Below, piece by piece: positions 8,385 to 16,215 of a stretch of 64,000 bases of DNA. Numbering within the stretch: position 1 is the first letter of the stretch; the number at the start of each line of letters is the position of its first letter. The stretch comes from Hymenobacter psychrophilus (GTDB lineage: Bacteria; Bacteroidota; Bacteroidia; Cytophagales; Hymenobacteraceae), in contig NZ_FNOV01000001.1 in assembly GCF_900107135.1 (NCBI RefSeq), positions 503,385 through 567,384 of the forward strand, read 5' to 3'. The notes under the pieces were generated by a model. The model was not told where the DNA came from. It worked only from the letters and a program-made list of their open reading frames with translations, and ran no database searches. A program made the position numbers and the translations under genes.

Positions 8385-9725
8385 ATGAATACGCTCACGC
8401 AATTGCGGGCCGGCGAGCTGGCCGGCGCTACCCGGCTGGACTTATCCGAGGACCTGACTGAGTTTCCACCGGAAATATTTACCCTGGCCGATACGCTCGA
8501 AGTGCTCAACCTCTCGGGCAACGCCCTGCGCAAGCTGCCCGCCGAGCTACCCCGCTTGCACCGGCTGCGGGTGCTGTTCGCCTCCGACAACCAGTTTGAG
8601 CGCGTACCCGAAGTGCTGGGCCAATGCCCGAATCTGGAGATGGTGGGCTTTAAGGCCAACTACATCCGGGAGCTGCCGGGCGCGGCGCTGCCGCCTCAGC
8701 TACGCTGGCTCATCCTCACCGATAACGCGCTGGAGGCCCTGCCCCCGGAAATCGGCAACTGCCCGCGCCTGCAGAAGCTGATGCTGGCCGGCAACTGCCT
8801 GCGCACCCTACCGCCCGAACTGGCCCGCTGCACCAACCTGGAGCTGCTGCGCCTGGCCGCCAACGAACTGCACGAGCTGCCCGCCTGGCTGCTGACGATG
8901 CCGCGGCTGAGCTGGCTGGCCTTTGCCGGCAACCCGCTGGCCGATCAAGCCGAGACTGCTGCCGATGCCCACCCGGCCCGCCCCGCCATTGCCTGGACCG
9001 AGCTACAGATGCAGGAGGTGTTGGGCGAGGGCGCATCGGGGGTGATTTACCGCGCCGATTGGCAGCCCGGCCCCGCGGCCCTGCGGCCGGTGGCCGTGAA
9101 GCTGTTTAAGGGCGCTGTAACGAGCGACGGGCTGCCGCACTCCGAAATGCTGGCCTGCCTGAGCGCCGGCCGCCATCCTAACCTGATAGCGGTGGAAGGC
9201 CGGCTGGCCGGTCACCCGGCCGGCACCGAGGGCCTGGTGCTCGAACTGATTGCCCCCGGCTTTACCAACCTGGCCGGCCCGCCTACTATGGCCAGCTGCA
9301 CCCGCGACGAGTACGCGCCCGCCACCCGATTCGAATTGCCGCAGCTGCTGCGGCTGGCCGGCAGCATTGCCACGGCCGCGGCCCACCTGCATAGCCGCGG
9401 TATTGTGCACGGCGACCTGTACGCCCACAATATTCTCGCCACCGAAACCGGCGCAGCCCTGTTGGGCGACTTTGGGGCGGCCGGCTTCATGCCCCCGGCG
9501 GATACCGAGGCCGCCAACCTTTTGCCGCGCCTCGAAAGCCGGGCTTTCGGTAATCTGCTGGAAGAATTGCTCGACCGTTGCCCGCCCCGCCCCGAAACTA
9601 CTGCCATCGTAGCCGAACTGCGCGACTGGCAGACCCGCTGCCAGCAGCCCCAGGTAGCGGCGCGGCCCCGGCTGGCCGAGGTAAGCCACCGGCTAGCCGA
9701 AATGCAGCTGCAGCCGGGAGACTGA
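8385..9725 (+). CDS. Leucine-rich-repeat protein kinase (fusion)
   Basis: A 446-residue cytoplasmic protein. Residues 1-200 hold about seven leucine-rich repeats of the LxxLxLxxNxLxxLP type. Residues 210-440 are a eukaryotic-like protein kinase: glycine loop GEGASGVIY, catalytic lysine K239 in VAVK, catalytic loop HGDLYAHN with D344, and metal-binding DFG with D362. All key residues are present, so it is probably active. HGD in place of HRD is common in bacterial and pseudokinase-like members. There is no transmembrane segment. I chose the ATG at 8385 because the LRR pattern starts there. LRRs usually bind protein partners, so they probably select the substrate or sense a ligand. Neither the substrate nor a cognate phosphatase is apparent nearby. 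Confidence 0.9.
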   Translation: MNTLTQLRAGELAGATRLDLSEDLTEFPPEIFTLADTLEVLNLSGNALRKLPAELPRLHRLRVLFASDNQFERVPEVLGQCPNLEMVGFKANYIRELPGAALPPQLRWLILTDNALEALPPEIGNCPRLQKLMLAGNCLRTLPPELARCTNLELLRLAANELHELPAWLLTMPRLSWLAFAGNPLADQAETAADAHPARPAIAWTELQMQEVLGEGASGVIYRADWQPGPAALRPVAVKLFKGAVTSDGLPHSEMLACLSAGRHPNLIAVEGRLAGHPAGTEGLVLELIAPGFTNLAGPPTMASCTRDEYAPATRFELPQLLRLAGSIATAAAHLHSRGIVHGDLYAHNILATETGAALLGDFGAAGFMPPADTEAANLLPRLESRAFGNLLEELLDRCPPRPETTAIVAELRDWQTRCQQPQVAARPRLAEVSHRLAEMQLQPGD

Positions 9726-9898
9726 AACCCCGGAGTGGGTTTTCTACGTTCTATCTGCGCTGGCGCAATTGTTGATAGCCGGCGGGCAGACCGGGCTTTT
9801 CCCTCGGGCGCCCTTGGTCGGGTAAAGCCCATCCGACTCATCCATTCGGCTCCGGTACAGGCTCATCTGCCTGGCAAGCAATTTAGCACAATTTCCGT

Positions 9899-10774
9899 AT
9901 GAGTTCAGATTCCTTACGGCCGCTGGCGGGCCAGACGGCCCTTATAACCGGCGCAACCAGCGGTATTGGTCTGGCAACGGCCCGCGAACTGGCCCGTCGG
10001 GGAGCCGCCGTTGTGCTGGTTGGCCGCGACCCTAAAAAGGCGGCCCGCGCCCAGGAAGCCATTCGTCAGGTGGCCGGACCCGAGGCGGAGGTGCATGTCA
10101 AGTGCTTCGATTTGTCGTTGCTGCGCAATGTACGTATGCTGGCCGAGCAGATGCAGCAGGAGTTCAGTCAATTGAATATTCTGGTGAATAATGCCGGCAT
10201 TATGCCCGGCAGCTTTACCCTCACCGATGAAGGGCACGAGCTGAGCTGGGCTACCAATCACCTGGCCCCTTACGCCCTTACCAACCTGCTGCTGCCGCTG
10301 CTCGAAGCGACCGAACGAGCCCGGGTGGTTACCGTTTCGTCGGTGGCGCACTGGGTAGGCGAGATTGAGCCCGACCAGGAAGTGCGCAACTCGCCCGAAA
10401 AGTACAGCTGGCTGACGGCCTACGCCGATTCCAAGCTGGCCAATATTCTGTTCACTAAAGAATTAGCTCACCGCCTCGACCTGACCTCCATCACGGCCAA
10501 CTGCCTGCACCCGGGCATGGTTGACACGGCCCTGATGCGCCCCGATACCTCGGCCGTGATGAAAGCGCTGTGGTGGATGGCCAAGCCCCTGATGATAGCC
10601 CCCGAAAAAGGCGCCGAAACCACCCTCTTCCTGGCCGCTGCCCCCGAAGCGGCGCGTCTGAACGGGCAGTACATCACCGGCCGGCGAATAGCCCGCTGCT
10701 CCGACCGGGCCAGCAGTTCGACCGAAGCCAGCCGCCTGTGGCGGATTTCAGCCGAGGAAACCGGTATCGAATAA
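9899..10774 (+). CDS. SDR oxidoreductase, retinol-dehydrogenase-like
   Basis: A 291-residue short-chain dehydrogenase. The nucleotide-binding motif TGATSGIG is near residue 17, NNAGIMPG is the structural motif, VTVSSVAHW gives the catalytic serine, and YADSK supplies Tyr and Lys. Those spacings and the RVVTVSS / SKLANILF stretches are typical of the retinol dehydrogenase/WW-oxidoreductase-like branch, which usually uses NADP(H). The substrate cannot be told from sequence. It stands alone, codirectional with the following AlbA-type gene and 83 bases ahead of it. Confidence 0.9.
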   Translation: MSSDSLRPLAGQTALITGATSGIGLATARELARRGAAVVLVGRDPKKAARAQEAIRQVAGPEAEVHVKCFDLSLLRNVRMLAEQMQQEFSQLNILVNNAGIMPGSFTLTDEGHELSWATNHLAPYALTNLLLPLLEATERARVVTVSSVAHWVGEIEPDQEVRNSPEKYSWLTAYADSKLANILFTKELAHRLDLTSITANCLHPGMVDTALMRPDTSAVMKALWWMAKPLMIAPEKGAETTLFLAAAPEAARLNGQYITGRRIARCSDRASSSTEASRLWRISAEETGIE

Positions 10775-10857
10775 GTCCGCTACCAAGTGGCCAGCGGAAG
10801 CAACGGTTAGCGAATAGATTTTTCGGACGTTTTAGGCCTTCCGGCTGTTTGCTCGCT

Positions 10858-11496
10858 ATGGACTTACTTGAACTTATCCGGCAGGGCGAGGGCGAGCGGC
10901 TGGAATTCAAGCAGCGCACCACCCGGCCTACGCGCATTGCCCGCACGCTGGCCTCATTGGCCAACACCCGCGGCGGCCGGGTGCTGGTAGGCGTTGATGA
11001 CAAGGGCCGCGTAACGGGCGTGCGCGACGTGGAGGAGGAACTCTACCAGCTGCGCGAAGCCGCCCGCCACTACATCGACCCGCCCTTGGATGAGCAGCTG
11101 CAGTTTCGGGCTGTGGAAGACTACGAGGGCCGGACGGTGCTGGTGGTAACGGTGCCCGAAAGCACCACCAAGCCCCACCGCGCCCAGGTGGCCGACGGCG
11201 ACTGGCGGGCCTACGTGCGGGTGCGCGACCAGAGCGTGCAAACCAGCCAGCTCACCGAAAAGGTGCTGGAGCGCGAAGCCGCCCCCGAAACCGGCCGCTT
11301 CGAGCAGATTCCGCTCAACCGCGAGGAGCTGGCCGTGCTGGAGTACCTGCGCCAGCACCCGCGCATCACGCTGGCCCAGTACCAGAAACTGCTCAATATC
11401 GGCCAGCGCCGCGCCCACCGCACCCTCATCAAGCTCACCCTGCACGGCTACATCAGGCACCACGACAAGCAAAAAGAGGTTTACTACACCTTCTGA
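10858..11496 (+). CDS. AlbA_2 (Schlafen-like) domain putative DNA-binding protein
   Basis: A 212-residue protein. Residues 1-130 match the AlbA_2/Schlafen-like ATP-binding domain, with EGERLEFKQ near the start, ASLANTRGGRVLVGVDDKG, and VPESTTKPHRAQ later. The C-terminal 60 residues (EYLRQHPRITLAQYQKLLNI to the end) look like a winged helix, as in related transcriptional regulators. I chose the ATG at 10858; the open frame runs upstream into the SDR gene and is a shadow there. It is probably a regulator or nucleic-acid-binding protein. Targets are unknown. Confidence 0.85.
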   Translation: MDLLELIRQGEGERLEFKQRTTRPTRIARTLASLANTRGGRVLVGVDDKGRVTGVRDVEEELYQLREAARHYIDPPLDEQLQFRAVEDYEGRTVLVVTVPESTTKPHRAQVADGDWRAYVRVRDQSVQTSQLTEKVLEREAAPETGRFEQIPLNREELAVLEYLRQHPRITLAQYQKLLNIGQRRAHRTLIKLTLHGYIRHHDKQKEVYYTF

Positions 11497-11511
11497 AGCC
11501 CGCCTTAAAAC

Positions 11512-11549
11512 CAGAAAGGCGCTGCAACTGGGGTTGCAGCGCCTTTCTG
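11512..11549. terminator. Hairpin between convergent genes
   Basis: A perfect 17-bp stem (11512-11528 with 11533-11549) has a 4-base loop. It lies just after the AlbA-type stop codon and before the stop of the small minus-strand gene. T runs are weak, but it is well placed to end both transcripts. Confidence 0.75.
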
Positions 11550-11571
11550 ATGGCCTGTTGGTGGCAGCAAG

Positions 11572-11688
11572 CTAGTCTTGCTGACGGGACTTGAGGGCTT
11601 TCTTCTCGTCTTTGGCCGCTTTTTTTTCCTTGGTGGTCTTGGCGGGCTCCTTCTTTTTCTCTTTGCGGGGTTCTTGGGCTTTAGCCAT
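11572..11688 (-). CDS. Small lysine-rich hypothetical protein
   Basis: A 38-residue frame starting MAKAQEPRKEKKKEPAKTTK and ending SRQQD. It is strongly basic, rich in Lys, Ala and Glu, and has no hydrophobic segment. Similar very short MAKA-type lysine-rich proteins are, as far as I recall, common and unannotated in Bacteroidota. Support here is a clean ATG, a stop, a terminator hairpin directly downstream and a non-overlapping gap between neighbours. It could bind nucleic acid or ribosomes, but that is a guess from charge alone. Confidence 0.6.
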   Translation of the reverse strand: MAKAQEPRKEKKKEPAKTTKEKKAAKDEKKALKSRQQD

Positions 11689-11782
11689 AGTAGTAGGGTT
11701 TGGGGGGTGAATCCGGCCAAGATAACGCTTGGCTGGGAAAAGCTGCGAATTAGTGGTTCTGAAAAATGGGCAGAACCTGAAG

Positions 11783-12313
11783 TTACGCCATATTGGGCAG
11801 GTACCGCTCCTGCAAAAGCTGCAGGTGATGCGCCTCGTGGCCGGCCAGCATGTAAACCAGAGCGCGCACGCTCACCGGCTGGCCGCTGGCCGTACCGCTC
11901 CGCTCGGCTGCCGCCGCGCCAAACGACTCGAACAGGCAGCATGTGGCGGCCCGCACGGCATCGTACTCGGCCAGAATACTGGCCAGCGGGCGGCCATCGG
12001 CCTCCGACAGGGGCACGTAATCGTCCTGCTCGTAGCCGGGCAGCGGGGTAGCGTCGCCGCGAGCTATGCGCAGGGCACGGTAGGCGAAAATGCGCTCCGT
12101 ATCAATCATATGCACCAGCTTCTCCTTGATGCTCCACTTGCCCGGCGCGTACCGGAACCGCACCTGCTCGTCGCTGAGGCCCGCCAGCAGCTGGCGTAGC
12201 ACCAGGGGCTGGGTGCGTAGGGCCTGCAACGGGTCGGAGCCGGCCAGGCGCACGTAGTTGGCGTAGAACGGGGCGTACTCAGTAGCGGCTGGTGGAGTCA
12301 GGAATGGGTTCAT
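11783..12313 (-). CDS. DinB family protein
   Basis: A 176-residue four-helix-bundle protein of the DinB/YfiT-like superfamily. The conserved histidines that bind the metal are visible in KWSIKEKLVHMIDTERIF and LAGHEAHHLQLLQERYLP, with GYEQDDYV in between. This group includes thiol transferases and many proteins of unknown substrate. I chose the ATG at 12313; a second in-frame ATG at 12331 adds only six residues and cannot be excluded. A TACCTTCG element on the minus strand overlaps this start, so the transcript may have a very short leader. Confidence 0.85.
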   Translation of the reverse strand: MNPFLTPPAATEYAPFYANYVRLAGSDPLQALRTQPLVLRQLLAGLSDEQVRFRYAPGKWSIKEKLVHMIDTERIFAYRALRIARGDATPLPGYEQDDYVPLSEADGRPLASILAEYDAVRAATCCLFESFGAAAAERSGTASGQPVSVRALVYMLAGHEAHHLQLLQERYLPNMA

Positions 12314-12419
12314 GGGCCGAAGGTAAGCCATTGCGGCCTATACCAGCGACCGGGGCGCGGGCGGCAACGCGGGCCCGCGCCGGCGCGTACACCGGGGCAT
12401 CTCATCTTATTTTCATTCT

Positions 12420-12938
12420 ATGTCTTCACTCACCGAAAAAGGCCTCTCCATTTCTAAAAACGCGCTCTTCAGCGTGTTTATCAACAAAGCCGGCAAGCTG
12501 CTGGGCCGCCCGTTCAAAGTGGTACTGGTACTCAACGAAACGGCCAATAAGCTCGCCAGCAAGGAAAGCGGCGACAACAAGTTCAAGCAGCTCTTCTCGG
12601 TGGCCTTCACGCTCATCCGGCTCGTGCGCAACTACGTGAGCGGCGACTACCGGCAGGTAGAAACCAGCACCATCGTTTCGGGTCTGGGCGTGCTGCTGTA
12701 CGTGTTGAGCCCCATTGATCTGGTGCCCGATTTTATTCCCGTAGTGGGCTTTCTGGATGATTTAGCTTTGATCAGCTGGTTTGTTGGCAAGTTCCAGGGT
12801 GAGCTGGAAAACTTCCGCGAATGGGAAGACACCCACGCCACCACCAAAACTGACGACATCCCGGCCGCTAAGGAACCGACCGAATCGTACACCAAAGCCG
12901 AGCAGCTGCCTGCCGTAGCTGAGCTGGGCCATTCCTGA
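12420..12938 (+). CDS. YkvA family (DUF1232) membrane-associated protein
   Basis: A 172-residue protein. The DUF1232 signature LYVLSPIDLVPDFIPVVGFL followed by DDLALI lies around residues 90-118 and forms a hydrophobic hairpin. The N-terminal 70 residues are basic and the C-terminal tail is acidic. The function of the family is not established. It is a single gene divergent from dinB and is followed by a terminator. Confidence 0.88.
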   Translation: MSSLTEKGLSISKNALFSVFINKAGKLLGRPFKVVLVLNETANKLASKESGDNKFKQLFSVAFTLIRLVRNYVSGDYRQVETSTIVSGLGVLLYVLSPIDLVPDFIPVVGFLDDLALISWFVGKFQGELENFREWEDTHATTKTDDIPAAKEPTESYTKAEQLPAVAELGHS

Positions 12939-13013
12939 ATCACAGATGGAGCAGATAAGGCTGATTGCGTGAGCCCTGGTTTTCACTGATTGAATTGCTT
13001 ACGCTGCTATTTT

Positions 13014-13045
13014 AACGCCCATCCGGTCTTCGGGTGGGCGTTTTT
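13014..13045 (+). terminator. Terminator after the YkvA-family gene
   Basis: A 12-bp stem (13014-13025 with 13031-13042) contains one G-T wobble, has a 5-base loop and ends in five T residues. Confidence 0.85.
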
Positions 13046-13157
13046 CGTTGCTTCTGCTTTCTGTTTCGAAAATCTCTACGGAAAAGCCATCTGTCCGGCT
13101 CAAGCGCAGCTAAAACCGTAAATTAGCGTCCTGATATTTCCACCCATTTCCGTTTTC

Positions 13158-15407
13158 ATGACCTTACGCTCCCGGCTGGCGCTGCTGGCCCTCACCTTCC
13201 TCACTACCCTATCGGCCCGCGCCGATGAAGGCATGTGGCTGCCGTTGCTGCTCAAGCAGCTCAACGAAGCCGACATGCAGAAAAAAGGCCTCAAGCTGAC
13301 GGCCGAGCAGATTTACTCCATCAACCAGGGCAGCCTGAAGGATGCCATCGTGCAGTTCGGCGGCGGTTGCACCGGCGAAATTATCTCCGACCAGGGCCTG
13401 CTGCTCACCAACCACCACTGCGGCTACGGCCAGATCCAGAGCCACTCCTCGGTTGAAAACGACTACCTGACCAAGGGCTACTGGGCCATGACGCCCGGTC
13501 AGGAGTTGCCCAACCCGGGCCTGACCGCCACCTTTATTGTGCGCATGGAAGATGTGACGAGCCAGGTGCTGGCCGGCATTCCGGCTACCGGCATTGCCGA
13601 AGCCCAACGCGAGCAACTGGTGCTGCAGAACAGCCAGCGTGTGGCCCAGGCCGCCGTGCAGGGCACTGGCTACCAGGCCTTCGTGCGGCCTATGTTCAAT
13701 GGCAATGAGTACTATATGTTCCTGACTGAGGTGTTCCAGGACATCCGGCTGGTAGGCGCGCCGCCAAGCAGCATCGGCAAGTTCGGGGGCGACACCGACA
13801 ACTGGGCCTGGCCCCGCCACACCGGCGACTTCAGCCTGTTCCGCATTTACGCCGGCCCCGACAACAAGCCCGCCCCCTACTCGCCCGACAATAAGCCCTT
13901 CAAGCCCCGCTACCACCTGCCCATTTCGCTGGCCGGCGTGCAGCCCGGCGACTTTACCATGGTGTTCGGCTTTCCGGGCCGCACCAATGAGTACCTCACC
14001 AGCTGGGGCGTCGATGAGGTGTACTCGCTGTCGAACCCGGCCAAAATCGCCATTCGCGACGCTAAGTTAAAGGCCCTTGACACGGATATGAAGGTCTCCG
14101 ACAAGGTGCGGATTCAGTACGCGGCCAAGTACGCCAGCCTGGCTAACTACTGGAAAAAGTGGATCGGAGAGAACCGCGGCCTGCGCAAGCTCGACGCCGT
14201 GCGCGTGAAGCAGCAGCGCGAAGCCGAGTTCCAGCGCTGGGCCGAGTCGGGCGATGCCGCCCGCCGCGCGGCCTTTGCCGGGCTGCTGCCCGAGTTGCAG
14301 CGCAACTACGCCCAGGGGCGCGACTACACGCTGGCCCGCGACTACGTGAGCGAGGCCGCGCTGGGCGTGGAGCTGGTGGCTTATGCCAACAGCCTGCAGC
14401 CGCTGTTGGAGCTAACCGGTGGTAAAGCGCCCGCCGCTGAGCTGGCCACCGCCGTAGAAAAAGCCAAAAAAGGCACAACCAGTTTCTTTAAGAACTACAG
14501 CGCCGCCACCGACCAGAAGGTGGCAGCCCAATTGCTGCCGCTCTACGCCAACGGTACTCCGGCCGCCCTGCTGCCGACCTACGTAAAGGAGCTGCAGAAG
14601 CAGTACGCCACCACCGGCTGGGCCACCTACGTGGCCCAGCTTTACGGCAAGTCGCGCCTGACTTCGGAAGCCAGCGCCCAAGCCGTGCTCGATGAAGTAG
14701 CGGCCGGCAAGTCCGATGCGCTGCGCCAGGACCCTGCTGTGAAGCTCGCAGCAGCTATTGTGAATAACTACCGCACGGCCATTCTGCCCGGCTACAACGT
14801 GGCCACCGACCAAATTGCCCTGCTCCAGCGCACCTACATGGCCGGCCTGCGCCTGCAGCAGCCCGAGCGCAAGTTCTACCCCGATGCCAACTCCACCCTG
14901 CGCCTCGCCTACGGCCAGGTAGCCGGCTACGAGCCCGCCGACGGCGTGAAGTACGATTTCTACACGACCCTCGACGGCATCATGGAGAAGGCCGACCCGA
15001 CCAACCCCGAGTTTGAGGTACCGGCGCGCCTCGCGGAATTATACCAAACCAAGGACTACGGCCCCTACGCCTACAAAGGCTCGGTGCCGGTAGCCTTTAT
15101 TGCCACCAACCACACCACCGGCGGTAATTCCGGCTCGCCCGTCATCAACGGCAACGGCGAACTGATTGGCATCAACTTCGACCGTAACTGGGAGGGCACT
15201 ATGTCCGACATCATGTTCGACCCCGACCGCGTGCGCAACATCACCCTCGATGTGCGCTACATGCTGTTCGTGGTAGACAAATACGCCGGTGCCAGCCACC
15301 TGGTGAAGGAAATGACCCTCGTTGGCACCCCCGATTCAGGTGCTGATACTACGCCGGACAAGAAGCTGAAGAAGGTGAAAGTGAAGCGCAAAAAAGCTGA
15401 CGCGTAG
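13158..15407 (+). CDS. S46 family dipeptidyl-peptidase, DPP11-type
   Basis: A 749-residue exported serine peptidase of the DPP7/DPP11 family with a 22-residue signal peptide ending SARA-D. The trypsin-like catalytic histidine is in TNHHCGYG and the serine is Ser658 in GGNSGSPV. Eighteen residues after the serine is Arg676 (in FDRNWEG), matching Arg673 of Porphyromonas DPP11. In that family this position decides specificity: Gly gives DPP7 (hydrophobic P1), Arg gives DPP11 (Asp/Glu P1). I therefore infer removal of dipeptides ending in Asp or Glu. The C-terminus is very lysine-rich. It lies alone, with a strong terminator downstream. Expected location is the periplasm. Confidence 0.95.
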   Translation: MTLRSRLALLALTFLTTLSARADEGMWLPLLLKQLNEADMQKKGLKLTAEQIYSINQGSLKDAIVQFGGGCTGEIISDQGLLLTNHHCGYGQIQSHSSVENDYLTKGYWAMTPGQELPNPGLTATFIVRMEDVTSQVLAGIPATGIAEAQREQLVLQNSQRVAQAAVQGTGYQAFVRPMFNGNEYYMFLTEVFQDIRLVGAPPSSIGKFGGDTDNWAWPRHTGDFSLFRIYAGPDNKPAPYSPDNKPFKPRYHLPISLAGVQPGDFTMVFGFPGRTNEYLTSWGVDEVYSLSNPAKIAIRDAKLKALDTDMKVSDKVRIQYAAKYASLANYWKKWIGENRGLRKLDAVRVKQQREAEFQRWAESGDAARRAAFAGLLPELQRNYAQGRDYTLARDYVSEAALGVELVAYANSLQPLLELTGGKAPAAELATAVEKAKKGTTSFFKNYSAATDQKVAAQLLPLYANGTPAALLPTYVKELQKQYATTGWATYVAQLYGKSRLTSEASAQAVLDEVAAGKSDALRQDPAVKLAAAIVNNYRTAILPGYNVATDQIALLQRTYMAGLRLQQPERKFYPDANSTLRLAYGQVAGYEPADGVKYDFYTTLDGIMEKADPTNPEFEVPARLAELYQTKDYGPYAYKGSVPVAFIATNHTTGGNSGSPVINGNGELIGINFDRNWEGTMSDIMFDPDRVRNITLDVRYMLFVVDKYAGASHLVKEMTLVGTPDSGADTTPDKKLKKVKVKRKKADA

Positions 15408-15520
15408 ATAAAAAACCACCTAACGCTCCGGAGCTGAAGCCTCAGGGCGTTAGGCCGTTGCGCTTTCCAGTTTTTAAGCGCCCCCTTCCGTTTTCAAACG
15501 GCTTCTTTGCAACTTGTGAA

Positions 15521-15560
15521 GCGGCTGGCTACTCTACTGGTAGCCAGCCGCTTTTCTTTT
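15521..15560 (+). terminator. Terminator after the S46 peptidase gene
   Basis: A perfect 12-bp stem (15521-15532 with 15540-15551) has a 7-base loop and is followed by TTTTCTTTT. It sits only 19 bases ahead of the next gene. Confidence 0.9.
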
Positions 15561-15578
15561 GCCTAAAAATCAGCAGGG

Positions 15579-16178
15579 ATGATTCGATTTTTATCTATTG
15601 CGTTTTTACTGTCTCTCGTCGCTACTGTTGCTTTCGGTCAGAAAGTCATGCTCATGGGCGGCTACACCCGGGTGGGCGAGAAGTCCTTTACCGGCACGGC
15701 TTCCGGGGGGCTGAACACGGTTTTTCCGTTGGGCCGGCGGGTGGTGGCGGGCGTTGGCCTGACGGCGGCCCGCAACCGCCAGCCGTATCGGGAGCTCCTG
15801 CCGGGCGACCCATTCGAAGGGCTACCCGACCGCGTGATTACAACCTACCACAACTCGCTTTACTCACTGCACGGTTTCGTGGCGGGGCGGCTGAACCTGG
15901 CGCCCCGGCTGGAGCTGCTAGCTGGCCCCAGCGCGGGCCTGTATGTGGTGGGCGCCCGGGAACGAAGCGCGGAGGCCAAAGTTGGCTTCGGCCTGTGGTC
16001 CAATCTTACCTACCGCCAACTGTGGGGCAGTCGGTTTAACCTGGAAGGCCTGTTTCATCCGCGCCTGCTACTTGCCAGTGTGCCAGTACAGGATGCTGAC
16101 TTTCGGTTTGCGAACCAGCGGCTGGGCGTTTGGGATGCGCAACTGGGGCTGTCGTACGATTTGCGGAAGCAGCCGTAG
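15579..16178 (+). CDS. Secreted or outer-membrane beta-rich hypothetical protein
   Basis: A 199-residue protein with a clear signal peptide (MIRFLSIAFLLSLVATVAFG, cut before Q). The mature part has alternating hydrophobic and polar residues with many Gly, Tyr and Arg and ends WDAQLGLSYDLRKQP, as in small outer-membrane beta-barrels. I recognise no named family. The amidohydrolase gene begins 37 bases after it on the same strand, so they may be co-transcribed. Confidence 0.75.
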   Translation: MIRFLSIAFLLSLVATVAFGQKVMLMGGYTRVGEKSFTGTASGGLNTVFPLGRRVVAGVGLTAARNRQPYRELLPGDPFEGLPDRVITTYHNSLYSLHGFVAGRLNLAPRLELLAGPSAGLYVVGARERSAEAKVGFGLWSNLTYRQLWGSRFNLEGLFHPRLLLASVPVQDADFRFANQRLGVWDAQLGLSYDLRKQP

Positions 16179-16215
16179 CTTTAGGCATTGCCTTCACCTG
16201 CCTTCTCCGCTGCCC

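Noticed and set aside
10570..10857. Upstream extension of the AlbA-type gene into the SDR gene
   Set aside because: It overlaps a clear SDR coding sequence in another frame. The family starts at the ATG at 10858.
15418..15454. Hairpin with CCTAACGC / GCGTTAGG arms after the S46 peptidase
   Set aside because: Not followed by T residues. The stronger hairpin at 15521-15560 is the better terminator.
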